From: Anaerolineales bacterium
GTDB lineage: Bacteria > Chloroflexota > Anaerolineae > Anaerolineales > E44-bin32
DNA: 36,930 nt
Assembly (NCBI GenBank): GCA_037382465.1
Contig: JARRPX010000086.1
Coordinates: 1 to 36,930 of the forward strand
Direction: 5' to 3'
The stretch's first letter is position 1, and each line of letters begins with the position of its first letter. The notes below the pieces were generated by a model. The model was not told the DNA's origin and did not search any database. It saw only the letters and a list, made by a program, of their open reading frames with translations. Position numbers and translations under genes: made by a program. This document shows, piece by piece, positions 16,651-24,565 of the stretch.

Positions 16651-17328
16651 ATGAACACACCACTGGCGATTAAAGGGGTCCGGGATGGTCTTCTGATCAC
16701 CGTTCCTGAGGGTGATTGGGCAGAAGTGCTGCCGAATCTACTCGATACCGTTCAAAAACAAACGGATTTCTTTCGCGGTGCTCGTCTTGCACTTCAAATC
16801 GAAAGCCGAGAACTGAGTGCTGCGGAACTCGGTCGTTTGCGCGATACGCTTGCGGAGGAGGAAATCACCCTCTGGGCGATTCTCACGACTTCCGCTGCGA
16901 CACGGGCCGCTGCCGCCGATCTTGGCCTGGAGCTGGAGTTGGCCAAGCCGTCACACGCCGAGAGGGATGACGAATTTCCACTCGAATCACGCCTGCAGGG
17001 CGAAGAAGCGGTACTCGTCGAAAGAACGCTGCGTTCCGGACACAATATCCGTTATGCCGGCCACGTCGTCGTACTGGGCGACGTTAATCCAGGTGCGGAG
17101 ATCGTCGCCGGCGGACACGTGATCGTATGGGGACGGCTGCGAGGCACGGTTCACGCCGGCGCCAGCGGAGACGAAAGCGCCGCGGTTTGTGCGCTCGATC
17201 TCTCTCCGACGCAACTGCGAATCGCGGGACAGATCGCCGTCTCCCCCGGCCGCCGGTCGAAAACGATGCCGGAGATCGCTTGTATCCGAGACGGACAACT
17301 GGTCGCCGAGCCCTGGCAAGCGAGATGA
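16651..17328 (+). CDS. minC: Septum site-determining protein MinC
   Basis: A 225-residue inhibitor of FtsZ assembly. The N-terminal domain begins almost at once (AIKGVRDGLLITV), so the start cannot be later than ATG 16651. The C-terminal right-handed beta-helix domain is clear from about residue 115 (RTLRSGHNIRYAGHVVVLGD; GAEIVAGGHVIVWGRLRGT; AGASGDESAAVCALDL), which binds MinD. Preceded by its own extended -10 rather than relying only on read-through from mrdA. Translation must begin with little or no leader. Confidence 0.93.
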   Translation: MNTPLAIKGVRDGLLITVPEGDWAEVLPNLLDTVQKQTDFFRGARLALQIESRELSAAELGRLRDTLAEEEITLWAILTTSAATRAAAADLGLELELAKPSHAERDDEFPLESRLQGEEAVLVERTLRSGHNIRYAGHVVVLGDVNPGAEIVAGGHVIVWGRLRGTVHAGASGDESAAVCALDLSPTQLRIAGQIAVSPGRRSKTMPEIACIRDGQLVAEPWQAR

Positions 17329-17361
17329 CTATTTTCAGCAAATTGAACACGGAGTTGGTGT

Positions 17362-18168
17362 ATGAGCGGTAAGATAGCAACAATCACATCCGGAAAAGGC
17401 GGCGTTGGTAAGACGACCGCCACCGCGAACATCGGCGCTGCGTTGGCCAATATGGGACTGAGTGTGGTCTGCATCGATGCCGACATCGGGCTGCGAAATC
17501 TGGATGTCGTCATGGGACTCGAAAACCGAATCGTCTACGACCTGGTGGACGTCGTCGAAGGCCGCTGCAAGCTCCGCCAGGCGATGATCCGGGATAAACG
17601 CCTCGAGGAGTTCTATCTCATACCCGCCGCTCAAACCCGGGACAAAACTGCGGTTTCACCCCAGGACATGGTCCGTCTGACGGATGAACTGCGCGCGGAT
17701 TACGACTGGATCTTGATCGACTCTCCGGCCGGCATCGAACGCGGCTTTCGAAACGCCATCGCCCCGGCAGACATCGTGGTGATCATCACCAACCCGGAGG
17801 TTTCCGCCGTGCGTGATGCCGACCGCATCATTGGTCTGGTCGAGGCGGAAGACAAGGGACCGGGCAGGTTGATCATCAATCGGGTCAAGCCCGAGATGAT
17901 CAAGCGCGGCGATATGCTGGGCACGGATGACGTTCTCGACGTCCTGGCCATCGAACTGGTGGGCGTGGTGCCGGACGACGAGTCGGTCATCGTCGCCGCC
18001 AACAAGGGTCTGGCGGTGGTGTTGGACCCGCGCAGCAAAGCAGGCGGATCATTTCGCAACATCGCGCGACGCCTGAACGGTGAGAACGTTCCATTCGAGG
18101 CATTGGAGGAGCAGGATGGTTTCTTCGGACGCCTGTCCCGCCTCGTCAAATCAGGAGGCGAAGGATGA
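17362..18168 (+). CDS. minD: Septum site-determining ATPase MinD
   Basis: A 268-residue ParA/MinD ATPase that dimerises on the membrane and recruits MinC. A deviant Walker A KGGVGKTT spans 12-19 (signature Lys12), switch regions are CIDADIGLRNLDVVMG and ILIDSPAGIERGF. The C-terminal GFFGRLSRLVKSG is the amphipathic membrane-targeting helix. GGAG at 17351-17354 lies seven bases before ATG 17362. The stop overlaps the minE start (ATGA, 18165-18168). Confidence 0.96.
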   Translation: MSGKIATITSGKGGVGKTTATANIGAALANMGLSVVCIDADIGLRNLDVVMGLENRIVYDLVDVVEGRCKLRQAMIRDKRLEEFYLIPAAQTRDKTAVSPQDMVRLTDELRADYDWILIDSPAGIERGFRNAIAPADIVVIITNPEVSAVRDADRIIGLVEAEDKGPGRLIINRVKPEMIKRGDMLGTDDVLDVLAIELVGVVPDDESVIVAANKGLAVVLDPRSKAGGSFRNIARRLNGENVPFEALEEQDGFFGRLSRLVKSGGEG

Positions 18169-18437
18169 GCCTCAGAAACCAATTGCGATTTGGACGACGC
18201 AGCAGTGCACAAACTGCCAAGGAACGCCTCAAACTCGTTCTCGTGCACGACAGAGCGGGGCTCTCGCCGAATCGATTGGAAGCGCTCAAGGATGAACTCA
18301 TCGATGTAATCTCCAGGCACGTCGAGATCGATAAACATTCGGTCCGCGTAACTCTCACGCGCGACCGGGAACAGCAACGCCTCGTCGCAGATATTCCCCT
18401 GACCCCTGCTCCTTCTCGACGCGGAAGGTCAAGATAA
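18165..18437 (+). CDS. minE: Cell division topological specificity factor MinE
   Basis: A 90-residue MinE: the N-terminal anti-MinCD helix region (SAQTAKERLKLVLVHDRAGL) and the topological specificity domain (LKDELIDVISRHVEID). It stimulates the MinD ATPase and drives pole-to-pole oscillation. Its start overlaps the minD stop by four bases. Its presence means a full MinCDE oscillator rather than a DivIVA-type system. Confidence 0.93.
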   Translation: MSLRNQLRFGRRSSAQTAKERLKLVLVHDRAGLSPNRLEALKDELIDVISRHVEIDKHSVRVTLTRDREQQRLVADIPLTPAPSRRGRSR

Positions 18438-18440
18438 GGT

Positions 18441-19432
18441 ATGCGTCAAACCCGCATTTGGCGACATTTCGATGTTTGGCTGTTAGCCGCGGTCGCGGTG
18501 CTGACGATCGCCGGTATTGCCATGATCAGTTCGGCGATCGCCGGGAATCAGGAATTGGCCGAAAGCCCCTCGCGGCAAACGCTTTTTGCGGTCGTCGGTT
18601 TCGTCGTAGTTCTCCTGACTGCAGCGATCGATTACCGTTTTTGGTCGACGTTCTCCCGTCCGATATACATCCTCACGATCGCGCTGCTTGGGTTGATCGC
18701 TGCGGCCGGCGTTGTCGGATTCGGCTCCGCTCGCTGGTTTCGAGTAGGCACGACAACCGTGCAGCCTTCCGAATTGGCCAAGATTTTCATGATTCTGGTA
18801 CTGGCCAGCTACGTCGCCCGCAACCAGCACAAGCTCGACCAAGTCGGCACGATCGTGCGCAGCCTGGCCCTGGTTGGATTACCCGCACTGCTCGTGTTCA
18901 TTCAACCGGATTTGAGTACCGCAATCGTCCTCGGCGTCATCTGGGCGGCGTTGGTCTGGGCCGGCGGAATGCGCATCCGGAGGCGAATTACGGCGCGACC
19001 TACAACGTAAATCAGGCCCGCATCGCCATCGGCTCCGGCGGCTTTTCCGGCAAAGGGTACGGCAACGGGACCCAGGTTCAATTAAGGTTCTTGAAGGTTC
19101 GCCATACGGATTTCATCTTTTCCGCCATGTCGGAAGAATTCGGATTCGTCGGCGCGGCGATCCTCCTGCTGCTCTTCATGTTCATCATCTTTCGCTGCCT
19201 GCGCGCGGCGAGCATGGCGCGCGACACGTTCGGTGCATTGATCTGTTATGGCGTAGCGATCCTTCTGTTCTTCCAGGGCGCTTTCAACATCGGCGTGAAT
19301 CTGAATATTTTCCCCGTATCCGGCCTCCCACTGCCCTTTTTCAGCTACGGCGGATCCTCATTGTTGACGAGCCTCCTGGGCATCGGACTCGTGGAGAGCG
19401 TGATCCTGCGCCACAAGAAAATCGAACTCTAA
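18441..19432 (+). pseudogene. rodA: RodA glycosyltransferase, disrupted by internal deletion
   Basis: RodA of the SEDS family, the peptidoglycan polymerase of the elongasome, in two frames. Frame one runs from ATG 18441 through PSELAKIFMILVLASYVARN and FIQPDLSTAIVLG to AGGMRIR (residue 180 at 18980), then hits a stop at 19010. The second frame picks up at 18980 (EANYGATYNVNQARIAIGSG) and runs to 19432 with SEEFGFVGA and SGLPLPFFSYGGSS. Joined, the two give about 330 residues against about 370 for the family; the missing segment is roughly one membrane helix and its loop between MRIR and (P)EANYG. Thus a deletion of about 40 codons with a frame change. Real pseudogene, or chimeric assembly; an essential partner of mrdA makes the latter likely. 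Confidence 0.82.
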
Positions 19433-19457
19433 TTTCAGCATTCATCAGGGAAGGTAC

Positions 19458-20933
19458 ATGACAGCTTCAAAACCCGTTCGCGTCCGTTTTGCGCCTTCAC
19501 CGACGGGCCACTTTCACCTCGGCGGCGGCCGCACGGCACTCTACAACTACCTGCTCGCCCGGCAACACGACGGAAAATTCATCCTGCGCATCGAAGACAC
19601 CGACCGCAAACGGTTCGATCCCCAGGCGGAAGAGGAGATGGTCGAGTCGCTCCACTGGCTTGGTATCCACTGGGACGAAGGCCCCGACGTCGGCGGACCG
19701 CATGCCCCCTACCGCCAATCCGAGAGAACGGAGATCTACAAGACCCGCGCCGAAGAACTCATCCGCAGCGGGCATGCCTATTACTGCTTCTGCTCCCCGA
19801 AACGTCTGGCGCAAGTTCGCCAGGAGCAGCAGTCCCGCAAAGAGCCTCCGCGCTACGACCGTCTGTGCCGTCAACTGAGCCCCGGGGAAGCCGAGTCCAG
19901 GGTCGAAGCGGGCGAATCCCACGTCGTGCGCTTCAAGACACCGCTGGAAGGAACGACCACGGCGGTCGATTTCCTGCGCGGCGAAATCAGCGTCGAAAAC
20001 GCCACCCTGGATGACTACATCCTACTCAAATCGGACGGCCTGCCGGTCTATCACCTGGCGGCGATGGTCGACGACCACTTGATGGGCATTACCCACGTCT
20101 TCCGCGGGTCGGAGTGGCTGCCCACGTTTCCCCTGCACGTGATGATCTATCAGGCCTTCGGATGGGAACAACCGGTTTGGGTGCACCTCTCCGTGTTTCT
20201 CAATCCCAGCGGAAAGGGGAAGATGAGCAAGCGCCAGGCTGGCGTGAAAGGGATATACATCTCCGAACTGCGCGATGAGGGGTACCTCCCGGAAGCGCTG
20301 GTCAACTGGATCGCGCTGATGGGCTGGTCGTACGACGATCACACGGAATATTTCAGCATGCAGGATTTAATCGAGAAATTCAGCCTGGAGAAACTCAATC
20401 CCAGCCCGGCCGCCGTGAATTACGGCAAACTCGACCATTTCAACGGCCTGCACATTCGCGCCCTGCCCATCGCAGAGCTGAGCGAACGGATTCGTCCCTA
20501 CTTCGAAGCGGAAGGGTACGAGGTCGACGAAGACCGTCTGCAGGCCATCACCGCGATCATCCAGGAGCGTATCCGCACGCTGGACGAGGCGGTCCTGATG
20601 GCGGGATTCTTCTTCCGCCAAGACGTGGAGGTTAAAGCGGAGGAGTTGGTCGGCAAGAAAATGGACGCCGCCCAGTCGGCGGAAGCGGCGCAGGCAGCGC
20701 TCGAGACGATCGAGTCGATCGCGGCGTTCAAAGTCGAACCGCTGGAAGAGAAGCTGCGGGCCCTGGCGGATTCGTTGGGTTTGAAGGTCGGGCAGTTGTT
20801 CGGCATCCTGCGCATCGCCGTCACAGGACAAAAAGTGAGTCCACCGCTCATCGAAAGCATGGTCATCATCGGCAAAGAGACCGTGGAAGTCCGCATTCGG
20901 CAAGCGGTATCCCTGCTGAAAGGAATGGAATAG
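19458..20933 (+). CDS. gltX: Glutamyl-tRNA synthetase
   Basis: A 491-residue class I aminoacyl-tRNA synthetase charging tRNA-Glu. The HIGH-type motif is in APSPTGHFHLGG (residues 12-23) and KMSKR lies at 255-259; FILRIEDTDRKR is the conserved family stretch. The C-terminal all-helical anticodon-binding region ends with GQLFGILRIAVTGQKVSPP. GGGAAGG precedes ATG 19458. It begins 25 bases after rodA and closes the shape and division cluster. Confidence 0.96.
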   Translation: MTASKPVRVRFAPSPTGHFHLGGGRTALYNYLLARQHDGKFILRIEDTDRKRFDPQAEEEMVESLHWLGIHWDEGPDVGGPHAPYRQSERTEIYKTRAEELIRSGHAYYCFCSPKRLAQVRQEQQSRKEPPRYDRLCRQLSPGEAESRVEAGESHVVRFKTPLEGTTTAVDFLRGEISVENATLDDYILLKSDGLPVYHLAAMVDDHLMGITHVFRGSEWLPTFPLHVMIYQAFGWEQPVWVHLSVFLNPSGKGKMSKRQAGVKGIYISELRDEGYLPEALVNWIALMGWSYDDHTEYFSMQDLIEKFSLEKLNPSPAAVNYGKLDHFNGLHIRALPIAELSERIRPYFEAEGYEVDEDRLQAITAIIQERIRTLDEAVLMAGFFFRQDVEVKAEELVGKKMDAAQSAEAAQAALETIESIAAFKVEPLEEKLRALADSLGLKVGQLFGILRIAVTGQKVSPPLIESMVIIGKETVEVRIRQAVSLLKGME

Positions 20934-21013
20934 ACCGCATCGTTGCTTTAAAATCTCTCGAGTTTGCGGTAGGCAGTAAAGGAGTAAAATATTACCGGTC
21001 TGTGGGACGATAG

Positions 21014-21032
21014 CTGACGCTGTAAGCGTCAG
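21014..21032. repeat. Perfect 8-bp hairpin downstream of gltX
   Basis: CTGACGCT (21014-21021), loop GTA, AGCGTCAG (21025-21032). There is no T-tract, so it is not a canonical terminator. The 268-base gap 20934-21201 otherwise holds only the ribosome binding site of the next gene. Confidence 0.5.
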
Positions 21033-21201
21033 GATTGTCTTGGCAAAGGAACGCCTCGTCAGGAACCAACTGCAATCCTTGTGAATGGGGGCTACATATC
21101 ACCAATTTGAATTCAGCATAGAAGGTACCACCCAAAATTCTTTGTTCTCACGAACTCAATACCTGACTGCCCCGATCAAAGATCGACTAAGGAGTAGGAA
21201 A

Positions 21202-21714
21202 ATGTCGAAATGTCGCGTCCGTCTGATTTATTGGCTCGTGCTGGTTTTCGTTTCGGTTGGTGGAGGTGTGGCTGTGGATGTTGCCCTGAAAACCCAGGCG
21301 TTCCCCTGGTGGCTGCGCCTTCTGGGTCTGGCCGGCATGCTGTTGGCACGCTACCCACTGCAGCGGACGGGGAGAATATTGAAGGATCGAGGGGAGGCTG
21401 AGGAGTGGGGCTGCACCACACACCTCGTGACGGATGACATCTACCAGTGCGTCCGGCATCCACACCACCTCGGGGTGGGAATCTTCATGACCGGGTTGGG
21501 TTTGTTGATCGGACATATATGGTCCTTCTTGTTCATCACGGTGGCCCAATGGGCTTGGGTGCTGGCATTCTTGCTCATCGTGGAAGAACCGGAATTGGCG
21601 GAGAAATTCGGCGAAGCATACAACGTCTACCGCCGGCGTGTGCCGATGCTGCTGGCAAACCCGAGGTGTCTGGCCAGGATCATGTCGCAGCCGCTTGATC
21701 GAGGAGAGAGTTGA
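21202..21714 (+). CDS. Isoprenylcysteine methyltransferase-family membrane protein
   Basis: A 170-residue membrane protein resembling the ICMT/PEMT family. The signature is RHPHHLGVGI in the middle and EEPELAEKFGEAYNVYRRRVP near the end, which in the family bind S-adenosylmethionine and the methyl acceptor. Three or four hydrophobic helices are visible. The frame is open from 21085, but ATG 21202 with GGAG (21191-21194) seven bases upstream gives the family length. The substrate in bacteria is generally unknown (isoprenoid or lipid methylation is possible). Confidence 0.75.
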   Translation: MSKCRVRLIYWLVLVFVSVGGGVAVDVALKTQAFPWWLRLLGLAGMLLARYPLQRTGRILKDRGEAEEWGCTTHLVTDDIYQCVRHPHHLGVGIFMTGLGLLIGHIWSFLFITVAQWAWVLAFLLIVEEPELAEKFGEAYNVYRRRVPMLLANPRCLARIMSQPLDRGES

Positions 21715-21780
21715 AGCAGGTCGTTTAGACAAATATCCCGCAGATATCGATCCAGGAATTGATTCGCAATAGATGTAGAC

Positions 21781-21808
21781 CGCCGGAAGCATGCATTTCC
21801 CCGGCGGC
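21781..21808. repeat. 7-bp GC-rich hairpin between the methyltransferase gene and tRNA-Gln
   Basis: CCGCCGG (21781-21787) and CCGGCGG (21802-21808), separated by a 14-base loop. No T-tract follows on either strand; it may mark the end of the upstream transcript but this is not certain. Confidence 0.4.
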
Positions 21809-21853
21809 GCGCAAGCCGTGGATACGGCGCACGTAGACCGGTACCACAGCCTA

Positions 21854-21862
21854 TGGTAAAAT
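21854..21862 (+). promoter_or_regulatory. Extended -10 promoter of tRNA-Gln
   Basis: TGG-TAAAAT at 21854-21862, eleven bases before the first tRNA nucleotide, so transcription would start about four bases ahead of the mature 5' end. Confidence 0.5.
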
Positions 21863-21873
21863 GCCATTTGCTT

Positions 21874-21944
21874 TGGGGGTTCGTCTAGTGGTAGGACAGC
21901 GGACTCTGAATCCGTCAGCCGAGGTTCGAATCCTCGACCCCCAG
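21874..21944 (+). tRNA. trnQ: tRNA-Gln (anticodon CUG)
   Basis: Folds into a full cloverleaf. Acceptor TGGGGGT (21874-21880) pairs with ACCCCCA (21937-21943), discriminator G at 21944. The D arm is GTC/GAC (21883-21885 and 21895-21897). The anticodon loop CTCTGAA (21904-21910) carries CTG at 21906-21908, reading CAG codons. The T arm CGAGG/CCTCG encloses TTCGAAT. The U1-A72 pair is typical of bacterial tRNA-Gln. CCA is not encoded: CC then T follows. It has its own promoter and a rho-independent terminator directly downstream. Confidence 0.96.
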
Positions 21945-21954
21945 CCTGAAGATG

Positions 21955-21994
21955 CCCGTGAGCGCGAGGTTGATCCCGGATCACGGGTTTTTTT
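21955..21994 (+). terminator. Rho-independent terminator of tRNA-Gln
   Basis: CCCGTGA (21955-21961) pairs with TCACGGG (21981-21987), loop 19 bases, followed at once by seven T residues (21988-21994). Confidence 0.85.
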
Positions 21995-22115
21995 ATGCTT
22001 GGAGACCCAACGCCGAATATGGCTATGCGAAGGAATTCAGCGTCGAGGATTTCCTTATACGTCTCTTCGAAATCAACTTCCGGAAAAACGCCCCACTAAC
22101 CCGCTCAGGCGTCGT

Positions 22116-22124
22116 TGGTATAAT
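22116..22124 (+). promoter_or_regulatory. Extended -10 promoter of ftsY
   Basis: TGG-TATAAT at 22116-22124, only six bases before ATG 22131. Transcription would start on or next to the A of the start codon: a leaderless mRNA. Confidence 0.65.
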
Positions 22125-22130
22125 GTGCGG

Positions 22131-23036
22131 ATGGAAGAGACCAAGACCTGGCGTCAAGCCCTGCAGAAGACCCGTCAGACAGCCCTGGGCCGTCTGGCGG
22201 CGCTGTTCGGGTCGAGCGAACTGGACGACACCTTCTGGGAGCAGCTGGAGGAAATACTCCTGCGTGCGGACGTGGGCGTCGAAACGACCACGACGCTCCT
22301 GGACGATCTCAAAAAAGCAAGCCGTGAAGAGGGTCTGACGAAAGGCACGCAGGTCGAAAACAAACTTCGAGGCGCCTTACGGGCACAACTGAAACCGGTT
22401 CCCGGTGAAGAACTTTTGGGAAAGCCTCACGTCATCATACTCGTGGGCGTAAACGGCTCCGGCAAAACGACCTGCGCGGCGAAAATCGCACATCGCTGGC
22501 TGGCGCGCGGCCGTTCGGTACTGCTCGCCGCCGCCGACACCTACCGGGCAGCTGCGAGCGAGCAGCTTCAGGTATGGGGACGACGCTTGAACGTCGACGT
22601 TATCTGTGGTCAGCCCGGCAGCGATCCCGGCGCAGTCGTTTTCGACGCCTGCTCCGCCGCAACTTCGCGCGGCGTGGACGTGGTCATCGTCGACACTTCG
22701 GGCAGGATGCATACCGAGCATAACCTGATGCAGGAGTTGAAGAAAATACAACGCGTGGCCGGAAAAGTGGTCCCGCATGGACCTCACGAGACGCTGCTCG
22801 TGCTCGACGCAACCACCGGTCAGAACGGATTATCGCAGGCGGAGGCGTTTTCCGCTGTGGTCGACCTCACGGCGGTGATCCTGGCGAAATTGGATAATTC
22901 CGCCAAGGGCGGCGTCGCCTTCGCCGTTTCGAGTAAAATCGGACTGCCGATTCAATACGTGGGCACCGGAGAGAACGTCCAGGCGCTCGAGCGTTTCGAC
23001 TGTGACGCGTTCATCGACAGCATACTGCCCGGATGA
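22131..23036 (+). CDS. ftsY: Signal recognition particle receptor FtsY
   Basis: A 301-residue SRP receptor GTPase with a short N-terminal region and the NG domain. G1 is GVNGSGKTT (106-114), then AAADTYRAAASEQL, DTSGRMHTEHN (G3), ATTGQNG, and AKLDNSAKGG (G4). The long acidic A domain of some FtsY proteins is missing. The reading frame stays open upstream across the tRNA gene by chance; ATG 22131 is the only start consistent with the promoter and the family. It docks SRP-bound ribosomes at the membrane and sits close to secG, another component of secretion. Confidence 0.95.
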   Translation: MEETKTWRQALQKTRQTALGRLAALFGSSELDDTFWEQLEEILLRADVGVETTTTLLDDLKKASREEGLTKGTQVENKLRGALRAQLKPVPGEELLGKPHVIILVGVNGSGKTTCAAKIAHRWLARGRSVLLAAADTYRAAASEQLQVWGRRLNVDVICGQPGSDPGAVVFDACSAATSRGVDVVIVDTSGRMHTEHNLMQELKKIQRVAGKVVPHGPHETLLVLDATTGQNGLSQAEAFSAVVDLTAVILAKLDNSAKGGVAFAVSSKIGLPIQYVGTGENVQALERFDCDAFIDSILPG

Positions 23037-23074
23037 AAAAGGTGATTCCGGGCTTGCTTTACTCAAATCGGGTA

Positions 23075-23104
23075 TTGTTCGACCCCGGACAGACATGGCA
23101 TAAT
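23075..23104 (+). promoter_or_regulatory. Promoter of prfB
   Basis: TTGTTC (23075-23080), 18-base spacer, then CATAAT (23099-23104) preceded by TGG, giving an extended -10. The leader to ATG 23127 is about 16 nt and contains AAGGAAA. Confidence 0.55.
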
Positions 23105-23126
23105 GCGAGAAAAGGAAACCTGACCA

Positions 23127-24219
23127 ATGGATGATTTGAAATCAGAACTCGAAGGCATTCAGCAACGAATTCAAGAATTAATGGTGCGTCTTTGACTTCG
23201 CTGCACGCGAAGAAGAATTAGCGAAACTCGAGCGGGCTGCAGAAGATCCCTCGCTCTGGGACAATCCGGAACACGCGCAAAAAATCATGAAAAAGGCCGT
23301 GCGACTGCGTGCCTACGTGGACGACTGGCAGACATTCCAACAGCGGGCAAGGGACGCATTCGAGCTCGCCTCACTGGGCGACGAGGATCTTCGTGCGGAT
23401 ATCGAACAGGAACGCGACGAACTGCTGCAAGAACTCGAACGCAAAGAGACGCAGGCGCAGTTATCCGGGCCCTACGATCAAGACAGCGCCATCCTTGCCA
23501 TCCACGCCGGAGCCGGGGGAACGGATTCTCAGGACTGGGCGCAAATGCTCCTGCGCATGTATCTGCGCTGGTCGGAACGCCACGGCTACGACGTCGATAT
23601 CATCGATCAGAGTGATGGAGAGGAAGCGGGAATCAAGAGCGCCACGTTGACCATCGACGGCGAGTATGCTTACGGCTACCTGCGGTCCGAGAAGGGAGTC
23701 CACCGCCTCGTGCGTATATCTCCCTTTGATTCCTCGCACCGCAGACATACATCCTTTGCCCTGGTGGAGGTGCTTCCGCAAGTTGAAGCCGATGACGATA
23801 TCGTGATCGATCCCAACGATCTGCGCATCGACACCTATCGTTCCGCCGGCGCGGGTGGACAAAACGTACAGAAGAATGAAACCGCCATTCGAATCACCCA
23901 CCTCCCCACAGGAATCGTGGTGACCTGTCAAAACGAGCGCTCGCAGGTGCAGAATAAGGAAAACGCCATGCGCGTGCTGCGTGCAAGACTCATGGATCTG
24001 AAACAACGGCAACAAGAAGAAGAAATCGCTGAAATTCGCGGCGATTACGTCAAAGCCGAATGGGGAAGCCAGATTCGTTCCTACATACTGCATCCCTATC
24101 AAATGGTAAAAGACCACCGCACTGACTATGAGGTCGGCAATCCGTCAGCCGTTCTCGATGGCGATCTCGATGGTTTCATCGACGCCTACCTGAGAGAGTC
24201 GATCGGGCAATCGAAATAA
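23127..24219 (+). CDS. prfB: Peptide chain release factor 2 (programmed +1 frameshift)
   Basis: Release factor 2 terminates at UGA and UAA. A 22-codon first segment (23127-23192) ends CTT TGA C; a +1 shift at 23190-23196 joins it to the main frame (GAC TTC GCT, from 23194) to give 363 residues. SPF (198-200) is the stop-codon recognition tripeptide of RF2, and GGQ (243-245) triggers peptidyl-tRNA hydrolysis. The in-frame UGA makes synthesis autoregulated, as known from E. coli and most bacteria. Start ATG 23127 follows AAGGA at about 23112-23116. Confidence 0.96.
23190..23196 (+). promoter_or_regulatory. RF2 +1 frameshift site (CTT TGA C)
   Basis: The conserved slippery CUU followed by UGA and C. 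The zero frame stops at 23193-23195; the shifted frame resumes at 23194. In E. coli an AGGGGG sequence just upstream stimulates the shift; here only a weak GGTG (about 23183-23186) is present. Confidence 0.92.
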
Positions 24220-24227
24220 TTGACGCC

Positions 24228-24256
24228 TTGTCGGCCCGATAGCCATCTGCTATAAT
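24228..24256 (+). promoter_or_regulatory. Promoter of secG
   Basis: TTGTCG (24228-24233), 17-base spacer, TATAAT (24251-24256), with TGC immediately before the hexamer. The start near 24263 precedes AAGGAGGT at 24274-24281. Confidence 0.75.
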
Positions 24257-24288
24257 CCGGCCGCTATTCTTCCAAGGAGGTATCGCGC

Positions 24289-24522
24289 GTGGAGAAGTTC
24301 CTCAATCTTGCAATGATCGTCGTGTCCGTCGCTTTAATCATCGTCATCATCCTCCAAAGCCGGGGAGCGGGGCTCGGTGGACTTGGCGGTGGAGCCGATA
24401 TGAGTGGGGGTTCCAGTTTTTACGCTCGTCGAGGCGTGGAACGTTTGTTGTTCAACGTCACCATCGGCATGAGCATCGTCTTCTTCCTGCTTGCAATCAT
24501 CACCACCATCTTGGTGGGCTAA
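24289..24522 (+). CDS. secG: Preprotein translocase subunit SecG
   Basis: A 77-residue SecG with two transmembrane helices (about 5-22 and 55-75) and the family loop LQSRGAGLGGLGGG between them. It binds SecYE and aids translocation. Start GTG 24289 follows a full AAGGAGGT seven bases upstream. Likely co-transcribed with the following solute-binding protein (gap 43 bases). Confidence 0.92.
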   Translation: MEKFLNLAMIVVSVALIIVIILQSRGAGLGGLGGGADMSGGSSFYARRGVERLLFNVTIGMSIVFFLLAIITTILVG

Positions 24523-24565
24523 CAACTCCACCAAACCCGGACATCCAACAAGGCATAAATCAAGC

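Noticed and set aside
11940-19432. mreBCD-mrdA-minCDE-rodA as a new gene arrangement
   Set aside because: The joining of elongation and Min genes in this order is already known in Clostridia and other bacteria; only the rodA break is unusual.
21085-21201. 39-residue upstream extension of the methyltransferase-like protein
   Set aside because: The family starts near 21202, where GGAG is well placed; the extension has no hydrophobic or family character.
21861-22130. Long N-terminal extension of FtsY across the tRNA gene
   Set aside because: The frame is open by chance through tRNA-Gln and its terminator; the FtsY family begins at 22131 and the promoter lies inside the supposed extension.
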